From positions 7,939,294-8,003,293 of the forward strand of contig OZ024898.1 in the NCBI GenBank assembly GCA_964017195.1: a stretch of 64,000 nucleotides of DNA, written 5' to 3'. The notes under the pieces are model-generated. The model did no database searches. It had not been told where the DNA came from and was given only the letters and a program-made list of their open reading frames with translations. Of the stretch, positions 45,753-56,401 are shown piece after piece (position 1 is the first letter of the stretch; each line of letters starts with the position of its first letter). Source of the stretch: Siderastrea radians (lineage: Eukaryota; Cnidaria; Anthozoa; Scleractinia; Rhizangiidae). Position numbers and translations under genes: made by a program.

Positions 45753-46033
45753 TACGATTAATAGAAGTGACAAGATATAGCGAATGCGTCAAACAAACGT
45801 ACCTAAAATTCAAATCACACTTTTACTCCCTTTTGGACTGATAAAAGAAAAAAGTTGTCGGGGTAAATCGATTTGTTCAAGCTACGTCAGGAACTAAAAT
45901 ACGCCTTCGACTTCTTGTGTACAACTTCTCTTTTTTTAAATGTTACTTGAGTAAGATTACCTTTAAAGGGAAATGGCTTCTAGAGGGAAAGAGACTAAAT
46001 GTGTTTGTTATTTTGTCATCTATTGCTTTTTAG

Positions 46034-46185
46034 CCATTTGCAAACAATGTCGAACAAGACTTCGTGATCACCAAAAGCCAGAAGAAGCTGCTTTAGGCAT
46101 TTCTGAGTTAGATAATGTTTCAGAAGTAGAGGTGCATAAGAGTGATACAACGACTCCTGCCTTTAGAAGTGAAAAGTCTGTGTTG
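46034..46185 (+). pseudogene. Exon 3
   Basis: Acceptor TTTTTAG/CC to donor TTG/GTGAGT. The first codons give PICKQCRTRLRD, a CxxC knuckle joined in phase to exon 2. An acidic and Ser/Thr-rich tail follows. No breaks. Confidence 0.65.
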
Positions 46186-46291
46186 GTGAGTTAACTGGAA
46201 CTGCAATGAAAAAGATTCAATATGGACAGCTTGCGCACAGGTTATTGAATGATAATGAAAACGTTGTTCTTCCATTTTTACCTTTGAACAG

Positions 46292-47305
46292 GGGGAGGAT
46301 GTGCTGTCTCAGTCATTGGCAGAACTTTCCATCACAGGGGCAGATTCAAGCTTTTACACTCCCTCAGGTACAAGTAGCAGCGACACAGCATCCGATACCG
46401 ACGCTCAAAGTCAACAGAGGGTGCAGAGAGCTAAACTTAACGAATTTCTGAGTGTTTGTAACATTGAAAACGTTGCGGTGTAAAAAAGACAGTGGAAAGA
46501 TGCCAGTTTGCGCACTAGAGAAAGTCGTGTGTCAAAGGCAAAAGAATCTGTCGTGGCAGCATTAAATGTAATTGCACCGGGTGATGGCGGGCCACTTTGG
46601 GAAGCGCTTAAAGCGTCACAGTCAGTTGAAGCAGCATTGAGTACCCCGAAAGAATCTCCAGAAGAAAAGAAGTATCTCGAGGCGCTTGCCGAAACATATT
46701 ACAATGCTTCAAGCTGGGGTACTCGCCGACAAATTTTATCTGTTATGGCGGACTTAACAACCTTAGAAATGCTTCAGGGCTACATACCCGATCTCACCAG
46801 CTTTCGATTCAAAGAGGCAAGAAAGCACAAAATCCAGTATGGGCGAGGCGTTCCACTGCCCATGGGAAAGAGTCCACGACTGCGCGTCAGACCTGAGCAA
46901 CTGGACCACTTTTTGAGTTTTATAACCAGTCCACACATCAGTCAAGATCTTCCGTTTGGACAGCGCTACCTCCATCTTTCGTCTGGGAAAGTCCTAGAGA
47001 CTCCCAATGTTATACGGACTATGATACCACAGCGTATTGTAAAGCAATACGAGTAATACTGCGACGAAACCGGTTTTAAACCGTTCGGATCATCCACGAT
47101 GCTACGCATCCTTGATGCTTGTAGTGCAACAGTGAGAAAGAGTTTGCAAGGACTTGATTATATTGCAGCAGAAGAGGCTAAGGGGTTTGATGTCTTGTTA
47201 AATATTTCGGATCACCTTGGGGAGCGTGGTCTTGACGAAGACGTTCTGAGCAAATTGAAGAGGGGACTGAAGGAAGGAAAGCAGTATATAAAGACTGAGT
47301 ATAAG
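46292..47305 (+). pseudogene. Exon 4: helical middle region
   Basis: Acceptor TTGAACAG/GGG to donor AAG/GTAATA. A long frame with two TAA stops (46,481; 47,054) and no frameshift. It encodes a Ser-rich linker, then helices. The second stop falls where the sense codon could have been CAA, a single transition. The region may bind DNA or mediate multimerisation; no family motif is certain. Confidence 0.65.
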
Positions 47306-47743
47306 GTAATAGCGTCAATCAGTTAATTAGCAGAAATCTCGCACAAAATAATCAGCAAAACAATAAGCCGTTCGTGTTATCATCGACCAACTTTTAGTAG
47401 CATCCGTAAGAAATTAAGATTCTTACTCTTGCGAAGTTTTCATCATCCCGGTCAGCGACAAACCAGTGCAACGTAACTTAGAGTAGTCAATGCACAGAAC
47501 TGTTCAGGCTACCGAAGAAATCGGATATATCACGACGCAGCATTAACAGTTTTGTAATAGCAGTTAATGTCGTTGTCGCTGCTTAAATTAAATTGATATG
47601 TTTACACCATCCACTAAATTGACCAGGCTATCTCATGTGTGGTGCTTAAACTAAACCCATTAGAAAGCGGCTGAACTACAAGTTATGGTAAAAACTATAG
47701 TTAAGCTAAAAAAGTTGGTATTTCTCTCATATATTTGTGACAG

Positions 47744-48724
47744 GTGCACGTATTAGAATCCTCAAGCATCGCCGATCATTGCAGCAATTATGGTTTGAGC
47801 GACAGCAAGGAAGGCTCATTCAGAAGTGCGTGCAACCATCTACATGATCAATGCTGTATGCAGTGCGAAAGCCTTAAAGATGCTCTTCAACAAATGGAAA
47901 ATTGTTTTAAAGGCTGTAGCATGAGCCAAGAAGAGGAGGACGACATGATGTATTCTTTTCGCGAGGCAGTGCAAAGTATCAACGCATGGAAAGCTCATCA
48001 GCTGCGCAGCACCAGACAAGATGAGGCCAGAACACGCATACTGGATAGCCTAGATGAGAATTCTTTGCATATGACTCAAGACTGGGCAATGAAATTTCTT
48101 CCACAAAAATACAGAGTCACAGTCAGATTGGTTTGCCAAGAGGGGAATATCCTGGCACATCAGTGTTGTAGCGCGAAGGATTCAAGGGCGTTTCTATCAC
48201 CAGACATTCGTTCACATTGTGGAGAACTGTAAGCAAGATAGTTTCACAGTTGTGCGCATCCTAGAGCACACATTATCCAAGCTAAAGAAGGAGCATCCAG
48301 AACTGACAACCGCTTTTCTGCGTCAGGATAATGCAGGTTGTTACCACTGTGCAGAAATGTTGGCAAGTTGTGCGCAGATGAAAGCTAAGACAGGCACTGC
48401 AGTAGCAAGGGTAGATTTTAGTGATCCCCAAGGGGGGGAAAGGAACATGTGACCAAAAAGCAGCAACAATCAAGGCGCATGTTAAAAGGTTTATTAATGA
48501 AGGTCACGACGTGCTAAATGCTGTTGATTTCAAGAATGCTATGCTATCTCACGGTGGGATAAGAGATGTCCGAGTAGTCGTTGTAGATGCTAGTACCGCC
48601 GAGAAGGACACGCAGTCTCAAATCAAGTGGGAAGGCATTAGCTCATTAAATAACTTCTTGTATTCAGACAACACCATCATCGTTTGGAGGGCATACAACG
48701 TTGGTGTGGGCAAGCACATGGAAA
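47744..48724 (+). pseudogene. Exon 5: RNase-H-like catalytic core candidate
   Basis: Acceptor GTGACAG/GTG to donor GAAA/GTAAGC. It begins with a Cys-rich helical part (CCMQCESLKDAL), then QDWAMKFLPQ with a candidate first Asp near 48,083, SQSDWFAKRGISWH, and RQDNAGCYH with a candidate second Asp near 48,329. SDPQGG and a CDQKAATIKAHVKRF block follow with a candidate third acid. Frameshifts near 48,114 and in the poly(G) at 48,432-48,439. Catalytic assignment is inferred from spacing and style, not proven homology. Confidence 0.6.
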
Positions 48725-48879
48725 GTAAGCAGTGTTTTAGATAAAATATTTGTGAAGCGAAAATGTTTATACAACACCTTAAGCTTAAGGCCCATTCTTT
48801 GTAGGCTTCACTCTCTTTCATTCGTTCCCTCGCTCGTTCGCTCGTTCATTCATTCATCGTTCGTTCGTTCGTTTGTTCG

Positions 48880-48970
48880 TTCACTCACTCACTCACTCAC
48901 TCACTCACTCACTCACTCACTCACTCACTCACTCACTCACTCACTCCCTCACTCACTCACTCACTCACTC
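48880..48970. repeat. (ACTC)n microsatellite
   Basis: About 20 units of ACTC with one interruption (CCTC), preceded by TTCG/TTCA-type degenerate repeats, within intron 5. Confidence 0.95.
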
Positions 48971-49035
48971 AGTCGATTAATTAAATTAATTAATTAATTG
49001 TCATAATTAATAACACATAAATCTTATGCATCTAG

Positions 49036-49974
49036 TTCCAGATTATTCACAACCACCTCGTTTTCAGAGCCAGTTTTCTTCCAGCGACTTCTCAGCGTTA
49101 TCTCCGTTGCCAGATTCAAAGGTAAAAAAGAATGTTCAAGTCGATGAAGTAGTTTCTGTGAAGGTCGACCTGGATCGTGATGGGGACTCGCTATTTTCGT
49201 GCCCAAATGATGGATGCATTAAAACGTATATGCGTCACTCGGCTTTAGAAAATCATCTATTCTACGGGAAGTGTGAGTTGCGTCCTGTTAAAGAAACACT
49301 TATGGACCAAGCAAAACCCTGTATTACGAAAAGCTGCAAAGTGATGCAAGTGCTCCTCCTCCATCTCTGGAGGGTATGCCACTTCCACGTTTCACAACAA
49401 CTGAAGCACTGCCGGAAGGATGGGCCCTACGATCGAGCAAGAAAAGCACGCGGTTTAGCGAAACCCAAAAGAATTACATCGAGAGCAAGTTTCAGGTTGG
49501 TGTGGAAACTGGCCTTAAACTTGATCCAGCCAAAGTTGCCCGAGATATGCGATATGCCCGAAATGCAGAGGGAGACAAACTTTTCAGGATTAAAGAATTC
49601 CTGACCGCCCAACAAGTGCAGTCTTTATTTTCAAGACGAGCTTCAAAACAGCGTCATGCACAACATGAATCCGACAGGAAGAGCAGGAGGAAGACATGAA
49701 AGCAGCTGAAGAGGAAGCAGCAGATGAACTTGTCCGTTCAACCGTTCTCGAAGAAGTGTCCTTAAGGCACCCTGTTGTTTATGACATGTTTAACTTATGT
49801 GACATGTTCAAGTCACGCAAGCTAAACCGCCTAAGTTTGTCCATGCTGCGCACAATTTGCGATCATTTTCACATGGACATAGACCACATCAAAGGGCGAA
49901 GGAAGGCACCTTATCTTTCCATATTGGAAGACCTCATTAAGACATGCAACTGTTACGTGGGTGGTCTCGTTTAG
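49036..49974 (+). pseudogene. Exon 6: C2H2 finger and C-terminal domain
   Basis: Acceptor ATCTAG/TTCC to stop TAG at 49,974. It carries one C2H2 finger FSCPNDGCIKTYMRHSALENH (Cys pair, then His pair closing with HLFYGKC). Then come a TTTEALPEGWALRSSKKSTR linker, an ETGLKLDPAKVARDMRYARN helix block, FLTAQQVQSLFSR, and a Glu-rich coil. Frameshifts near 49,317 and 49,680 break it. The finger probably contributes to DNA recognition. Confidence 0.65.
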
Positions 49975-50784
49975 ATTTTTACTTTGCGTAGGAATTAGTA
50001 AAGAGACCAAAGACCTGCAAAACTACCCCCCCCCCCCCATCCCCTTCCTTCTGAAAAAGGACAAAAATTGGAAAGGATTTTTATTTGGTGTGTGTTAGAA
50101 ACAAATACTCTTAAAACCATTCATTACTTTTCTGATTACGTATTTCTCCTTGTTTATTTGGAACAGTTTGCAATTGTGTTTAAGACACTGAGCAGCACAA
50201 AAACTCACAGTTATGAAAATAACTCCCAGTTGTTACAGTTAAGTCATTATTACTGGTGAGCTGTAATGAGCAGAGGAGTCATACTGTCATGTACTTTGCT
50301 CGTAAATATTGCGACACTAACCTCAGAAGGCCTACTATGTTTTATCTAATTCTGAAACAAATTGTTGACGTGACACACATGGTGACCTGGGTTTTAGTAA
50401 ACTTGTCACGGTTGCTCGCAATGCTGTCACACTCGATTTGATGAACGTGCTTCAGTCTTCTTGTTTTACTGCTGTTTTTCTCAACCCAAAGCAGTTAAAG
50501 GTGAGTTGTACTTTACTTTCGTTTTCTTTTGTTTCCTCTCTTATTGATATCCTTTGAAAAGACGTCTAAAAAGGTTCAAGAGACAAAGAGATTCAAAGAG
50601 TTTTTATCAAACACATCGGCGATAACACAACACGTCAGAGTAATTTGCATAAGAAAAGTCGTCAAAAATATTTTTTAAGCCAGAGAATATACATTTTACC
50701 AGGAACACTAACAAAATTTAGTAAAAAAGGAAGGTAGTAGTGAATAAAAACACGAGAAAATCCAGCGTAACTTTAATTTATCGG
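49975..50784. other. Region downstream of the transposase-like gene
   Basis: AT-rich 0.8 kb with a poly(C) run at about 50,026-50,038. No gene. It probably holds the 3' UTR; no confident poly(A) signal was chosen. Confidence 0.4.
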
Positions 50785-51379
50785 CCGGCGATGCGACTGT
50801 TGTTTTGTTGTTGTCACACAACGTTCTTTAATTTTGACTTAGTAGCGTGAATGACTTCGGCGCTCATACTTCGCTGTTTTAATTGCCCCAAAATTTTATT
50901 TCATATTTCAATAGTACTAAAGTTACTGTTTCATCAGAATATTAACTTGAGTTCGAAAGCCATGTACCATGCAGTGATTTCTGCTTCTGAAGTTAGCCAA
51001 TATTGACATTTTTAAAAACGCCGTTTGTAACGGTCATTCTAAAAAATTCTCAGAATTTGCTGTTTAAATATTCTTACATTCTAACAACGGCAAAAGGTAA
51101 AGGAGGGATCACTGGATTCGCAAACACTGAAAACTTAATCCAGCTTCTTTGAATTTTTTTCATAGGAGGCCAACTAACAAGGGGATTTTTAGCCCATCCG
51201 AGGCCCCTGGCAGGGCTAAATATTAAAATAGTCTTGTTCGGAAGATATAAACCCAAAACAGCTTAAACCTATATTTTCTAAAATAATTTCCCAAGGTCTT
51301 TATTGTGGCAAAGTTTGGGCGATTTCGATTTTTCTATCTTGCATGACTATAGTTGGTATTTACGGAAAGTCACTCTTAA

Positions 51380-52527
51380 TGCACGATTTTTATTTCTTCC
51401 GGGGATAAAAGTTGTGCAGGAATTTTTTGCCTCCACCCCCCTCTTCCAAAAAAAAATAATAAATAAATAAAATGGTCCATCCCATAAATAAAAACAACTA
51501 AATTTACTTATGAACCAATTTTTTGAAACATTTTAACAATTTACCAGAAAACCCACGCTCCTCCACGATAGCGCGCAGCTTGCGTGATATAATTTTCGAT
51601 CTGCGTGGAGCCTGTTAGTGAGTAAAAGACCTATTGTTTCCTTTTCTGGCTTGAAAAGTGTTGACAGATTGAAACCGGGGAGTGCAAGAACAGATTACTG
51701 AGCGGGTCACAGTACATGGTATGCCAACAAAATAAAGACATAAAATGGGGAAAACATAATAGTCCTGTAGTACAGCGACTGTAGTACGTGTTTTATTTTC
51801 AAATTCGTTTGTAGATGGGCCATGTCCGATGCAAGAAAACTTCTGGTATCTGGCATGAAAACTGTCAGTGAAAAGACGCTTTGTTTTCTGAAATTCAATT
51901 CTGGGAATATCTGGAATATATAGGTAACTTTATCAAATAACAATCGCGTACCGATCACACACGTTCTATCCGGACTATCTATTACGGTATTCCCTCGTTC
52001 AACTCTGTGTTTACAAAAGAAATGGATTGTGGAAGTAGTGGTTTTCAAGATGGAGATGAGAAGTCCACGCGTACATACGCTAGCGTTGTCCGTGGACGTC
52101 TCATCTCGGGTCCGATGACAAATTCATGGTGGAGAAAATTGCAGCTTGAAAATGAAGACGAAGCCATCGCCCTGGCCACAAGGAACTCGATCGAGGATCT
52201 GGTAAAGCTAATTCATTAATTCCACTAGCTAATCTGTCTAAACACAGTTTTTTTTTTTAATAAAGCAACTGTTTGTAACCCATTCTTGAATCGACTCGAA
52301 TCGTCTGTGTTGTAGTTTATTCGACTAAACGGAAGTCGAATCGCGAGACACCTAGAAAAATACAGCAAGAAGGCGAACAAAGATGGCAGAAAAGTTCGGA
52401 GGAATCGACTTGAATCGTTGCTGTTGTAGTAGGTTGTAGTGGAATCGACATACCAAAAGTCGGTTTCAATCTGTCAACACTTTTCAAGCCAGAAAAGAAA
52501 ACAATAAGTCTTTACTGTGCATAGCAA
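51380..52527. mobile_element. 1.15 kb insertion in the right arm with internal 55 bp TIRs
   Basis: Absent from the left arm, where CTCTTAAGAGG is continuous with CACAAAGC. It contains inverted repeats at 51,621-51,676 and 52,462-52,516 (shared GTTGACAGATTGAAACC and GGCTTGAAAAGTG). Between them is a 70-codon frame (52,007-52,219) with no known motif and GAATCGACT-type short repeats. It is probably a nested DNA transposon with flanking extra sequence. Confidence 0.65.
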
Positions 52528-53279
52528 CACAAAGCAAAAAATATTGCAAATTAGTGAAATGAAATTTATATTTAGCTTTAAGTCCCGAAAAAATATTCAT
52601 GCAGAAAAAAAAATTCATACCCCCGAAAAGTATAACGTTTTTAGTATGATTTTAAGTAATTTAAAATTTCACTTTATTTTTAATTATTAACTAATTAGTA
52701 AAATATTAAATCCATTTCAAGTCAATAAAAGTCAGTCCAAAGTCCCGTCCAAAGTCCAGCCCAAAGTCCAGTCCAGAGTCCATTCCAACTCTTCCATTTG
52801 GCCATTGCACTTAGGCTTCAAATTGGCGTTTGTTGGTTGGTAAAATTTCACTGTGCCTGCCCCGCGTTGGTTTGAATTTGCCACTTGACGGTTGGAGTCC
52901 GTTGAAGGGCAGCCCGGTCCTGGTCCGCGCGTAGTCATGCCGTAGAACTGTTCAGTAAATTGGCCATTTACGTCTCTCAAAATAGGAATTCGCCAATGCG
53001 AACGACGTAGAAAGGTCGTTGTTTATCTACAAAACTGTTGCTGGTGGAATTTTCCCCGTGGCGCACTTTCAACGGGATTTAGCGTCCCCGAAACCGTCAA
53101 CGGTCAGGAGACGGCTTCCAACCTTCGCTTCACTTCTCTCTTCGCTTCTTGTGGTGGGAAAGCGACTCCCTCAGAGAGGCGTTTTATTGATCCTTCAAGG
53201 CCTAAATCGCTGTAAAAACACTGAGAAACGCCTGAATGAGCCAGAGGTGAGTTAAAAAGACAACTTTATTTACATTTAG

Positions 53280-53994
53280 TGTAATGGACGCTCAATGATT
53301 TATTGTAGTCCTATCACATAATTACGTATTTCCGTTCCAATCAAGCAACAATTAGGCCTTATTGTCTCTGTCAAAACGAACACGTAGTAATTTAGATTGT
53401 CATTAGTTCCCGCGCTTTCGTCCTGAGCACAAGTCAAGCCTTTACAAGTTTAAGTAACAGTCTCCTTTAGAGGCAAGCGAAGGACTGATATGTAAGTGTT
53501 TGCTCTTTCTTTGTAATTGCTAGTTTTTCAATTCGTTAGTTTTCTTATTGATCTCGCCTTAATAGTTATTGCGGCTATTCCGTATAAAGAATTGTTTTCA
53601 ATAGCTTTGTAATTCTAGGTGTAGGTCAAGGATTTATTTCTATTATTAGCTCTAGTCTTAGGTTTTTAGGCTGCCGAAATTAGCTTAGTATCACAAGAAG
53701 CTTGTTTGCAAGTTTCATATAAGTTTTGTACAAGTCGTAGTACACAATCGTCTCGTGGAGCTAAGTGCTCACAACCACAGTTGTTTCTTAAGTAGCTTAT
53801 ACTTTATATTTTAATCAAATTTCAGTTTACGGCTTTTAACAAGATTACTGCAATTGGTGAGAAGAGAATAAATCAAGTCAATTATTCTACACCAGCGTGC
53901 TTTAATGCGTCAGCCCGTAAAATAGTCCTAGAGTTTTCGTCTTTACCGGCTCACGACACCTCTCGATAATTCTTGAGAGTCGCTTGCCGCTTCA
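53280..53994. mobile_element. Solo LTR, 715 bp, 5 bp TSD
   Basis: Begins TGTAATGG and ends CGCTTCA, giving canonical TG...CA ends. TTTAG is repeated at 53,275-53,279 and 53,995-53,999. The left arm lacks it. No internal LTR-element coding sequence is present, so the full element was lost by LTR-LTR recombination. AATAAA lies near 53,868. The LTR family is not identified. Confidence 0.75.
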
Positions 53995-54020
53995 TTTAGC
54001 ACATTTTTAGCGCAAGTTAT

Positions 54021-54218
54021 ATTTTCCATACAAACTCTTATATTCGTGTATTGCTGGGGCTGATAAGTTGACCCACTCGGAAAGGCGCTAAATTACCTTT
54101 AATTAAAGGGGGAGGGGGGATACACTAGGAAACTACAAGAAAACGAGAACGGTGAGTTTTGTAGACAATTTTATTTCGGTTTTAGAAGTTCAAGTAAGAT
54201 TTCCCATACAAACTTTTA
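54021..54218. promoter_or_regulatory. Candidate transposase-binding motifs near the right end of element G
   Basis: Inverted counterparts of the left-arm motifs: ATTTTCCATACAAACTCTTA (54,021-54,040) and ATTTCCCATACAAACTTTTA (54,199-54,218). Spacing from the end mirrors the left side. Confidence 0.5.
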
Positions 54219-54293
54219 TAATCGTCGACAAGAGAGTGGATTTACTGTGTTTGAAGGCCTAACTCAGTGAGCTTGGGCTGCCTGTGGTTATAC

Positions 54294-56401
54294 TGAATTG
54301 TATTACATTCGTCTGGTTTCTGTTGTGTGAGAATGCCAACTGTGTACTTATCGCTTCGCCACTAAATGCTACACAGTATTACGTTTTATCCCATGGAAAA
54401 TTTCCACAAGCATTTGGCGCCCAAGTTTTTAAACATCGACATCAAGAGGTCACTACAAAAGCTGATTGAAGTTGATTTATGGACAAGCTGTAGTTTTGTA
54501 GAAAATGCTGTAGCGAGAAAAGAATTGCTGGCATTTAGCGACAATCTCTAACACTTTGAAATCTTGCGTACTTAACCAAACAGCAAAATTTGGTCGCTTA
54601 ATCTGCCCCAAGCCTCATTCTTTGCGTAGAAGTTGATCAAGTCAATAAAATTATATGTAATGTCCTTATTAATTCAACCGGAAATAAAATGTTATGCGTA
54701 GAAGCCAAAACATTTTAACGTTATTGCACATACAGTTTGAATCGGCCAATCAGACAAAATAAAATTTGGCCGTTACCAGAGCTACAAGAGTGACGTAATT
54801 TTAAAAAAAGCCGCATAGCTCTGGGGACGAGAATGGGTTAGGGTATAACTAAAATCACTGGATACCTTTTTTTGGCAAAATATCCTTTTATTTCAAAGAA
54901 AAATGCAAATAACGAACTTCCGTTAAAATCGCCATTTGAAGGAGTAAATTATGAAATCAATTTGAGGCGTTCGCGTGCAAAAAACAAATCCCTCTGTCGT
55001 CTTTTAAACACTCAATTTTACTTTTGCAATCTCTCAAGAGCTTCAAAACTGATTTTGGTAGAAACTGCGTCGTTCTTTGTGTTTGAAATAATTTAATTTT
55101 GAAAGTATACATTTCTCATCAGGAAAAGCACTTCGTGAACTAAATTATTTTTCACCATGTGCTAAACCTTCAAATCGATTCAGCTTCTGGCTGTTGAATT
55201 AAGACAAGATGTTCTCAGGATTGCTGCAAAAATTCAACACACGATTGTTTTAGGTTGCATGCAATCTAAAACAATCGTGTGTTTTCCGTCGAAAACAAAC
55301 GAAAGAAACAAGCATTGGCCCTGAACCAATTAATATTTATACCACACACAAAATAGAAAGAGAATTTTACTATCGAAATTTTCAAAGCGGATTTTTTCCG
55401 CTTAAACATCGAATTAAACACTGAAACCAAAAACTCTTTTATTCCAGTCTGTGGAGCAGTGTATATACACAGATGTATTGGACACAAAATTGGTGATGTT
55501 GATGAATATTGGAGATAGAGATAGAAACAGTATTTTATTTTCGTTTTGTTTTGCTGGAAAAATTCTAAAAAGTTGCAATTAACATTTCAACTAACAGATA
55601 AAGAATAAAAAGAACGGTACAGATACAACAAGCGAGTGCTCAACGCATTTATTATTGCTATTATGAAAAATTTTATTTAAAAATACTTAAAATGCACAAT
55701 ATTTCCTGCCACACAATTAAACGCACGAGCAATCATTGATGCATAAACCAAAGATTTTATACTGCAGAGCTCACTCATGAATATTTCGCGCAATGTCGGT
55801 ATCATTCGTCGCACTTCGTGCATACGCTTTAAATAAATGAATACTGATGATCTATTCTCTCACCCGCGGCCTTAAGTGTATTAATTTTGGCGAAATCCCA
55901 AGCCGGTCGGAAATTTGAGGTTCTTGAAGCTGCATGCCTTGTGAGTATATATACATTTATAGAGTAGGTCAAACTTATTTCTAAAACCGCCTCCCGGAGC
56001 CTTAAATCGGCAAACCAAGCACATAACAACATACATTAACAGTGTTCATGTTTGTAAGAGTTTTTATTTGACTTTCATCCGTTCAAAAAGCCTTATTATC
56101 GCATTCACAACATCCTTTGTACACAACCGAAGCGGCCATTAATATTCAGCTAGCACAGGTCCGCAACACAAACAGAAGATGGTAAGCCTGTGGTAGCCGT
56201 ATGCAAAAGAAAAGAAAACAAACGTTGCATCAATAGCTGAATGCTTGCGAATAATATGGAGGACAGCTTTTTAGATTCTGGGATAAATATTTATAAGGTA
56301 ATGTGTAATTAAGAACGTTTGAAAGGTAAACTCCTTGAATACTTCAGTTCTTGTTAGGTGTAAAACTTTTAAAAGCAATTTGAATGTCGTGCATCGGTAA
56401 T
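54294..56401. other. No gene recognised
   Basis: AT-rich flank. Short open frames (54,284-54,551; 54,872-55,096; 55,829-56,032) show no motif. It includes the palindrome at 55,236-55,283. Confidence 0.45.
55236..55283. repeat. 48 bp near-perfect palindrome
   Basis: The two 24 bp halves are complementary except for one base pair, with centre TTGCATGCAA and outer AACACACGATTGTTTTAG. There is no loop. It could extrude as a cruciform, or be a minimal MITE. Confidence 0.85.

Larger units (their letters stand above)
43489..49974 (+). pseudogene. Six-exon transposase-like gene of element G, broken copy
   Basis: Exons: 43,489-43,653; 44,127-44,342; 46,034-46,185; 46,292-47,305; 47,744-48,724; 49,036-49,974, about 1,150 codons. 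All introns are GT...AG with matching phases. Order: an N-terminal leader, a Cys/His module (exons 2-3), a helical middle, an RNase-H-like core in exon 5 (QDWAMKF; RQDNAGCYH; SDPQGG then a CD motif), then a C2H2 finger and a basic C-terminal domain in exon 6. I recall abundant uncharacterised cnidarian and fish proteins with these motifs; this was not checked. Breaks: TAA at 46,481 and 47,054; frameshifts near 43,548, 48,114, 48,436, 49,317 and 49,680. Its position between matched arms, on one strand, argues it is the element's transposase. Confidence 0.75.
40780..54286 (+). mobile_element. Element G: 13.5 kb long-TIR DNA transposon, 7 bp TSD
   Basis: Ends CACAGGTAGCCCAAGCTCAC (40,780) and the complement of CACAGGCAGCCCAAGCTCAC (to 54,286) are directly flanked by a perfect GTTATAC duplication (40,773-40,779; 54,287-54,293). 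Inverted arms run 40,780-42,966 and 50,785-54,286. After subtracting nested insertions (596 bp left; 1,148 and 720 bp right), each arm is about 1.6 kb. The 7.8 kb interior carries one plus-strand, six-exon transposase-like gene. Polintons have similar size and TIRs but use 6 bp duplications and carry polymerase and capsid genes, none of which are here. The superfamily is not assignable from sequence alone. Confidence 0.85.
50785..54286. repeat. Right inverted arm of element G
   Basis: Reverse complement of 40,780-42,966 with scattered substitutions and small indels. Blocks: 50,785-51,379 pairs with 42,380-42,966; 52,528-53,274 pairs with 41,085-42,375 (minus the left-arm MITE); 53,995-54,286 pairs with 40,780-41,080. 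Two insertions absent from the left arm interrupt it. Confidence 0.85.

Noticed and set aside
45554..45841. Open frame with a polyvaline run
   Set aside because: It is produced by reading through a (GTT)n microsatellite inside an intron.
48701..48997. Open frame with Thr-His-Ser-Leu repeats
   Set aside because: It is translation of the (ACTC)n microsatellite in intron 5.
49036..49974. Host zinc-finger transcription factor
   Set aside because: The single finger is spliced in phase to the transposase-like core and lies between the matched arms of element G, so a separate host gene is less likely.
53275..53999. Reading the 715 bp insertion as another member of the 7 bp TSD family (CATTTAG duplicated)
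   Set aside because: Its ends are not inverted repeats and lack CACAGGCAGCCC; TG...CA with a 5 bp duplication fits a solo LTR better.
40780..54286. Polinton/Maverick giant transposon
   Set aside because: Size and long TIRs fit, but the duplication is 7 bp rather than 6. No protein-primed polymerase, retroviral-type integrase, packaging ATPase or capsid gene is present.
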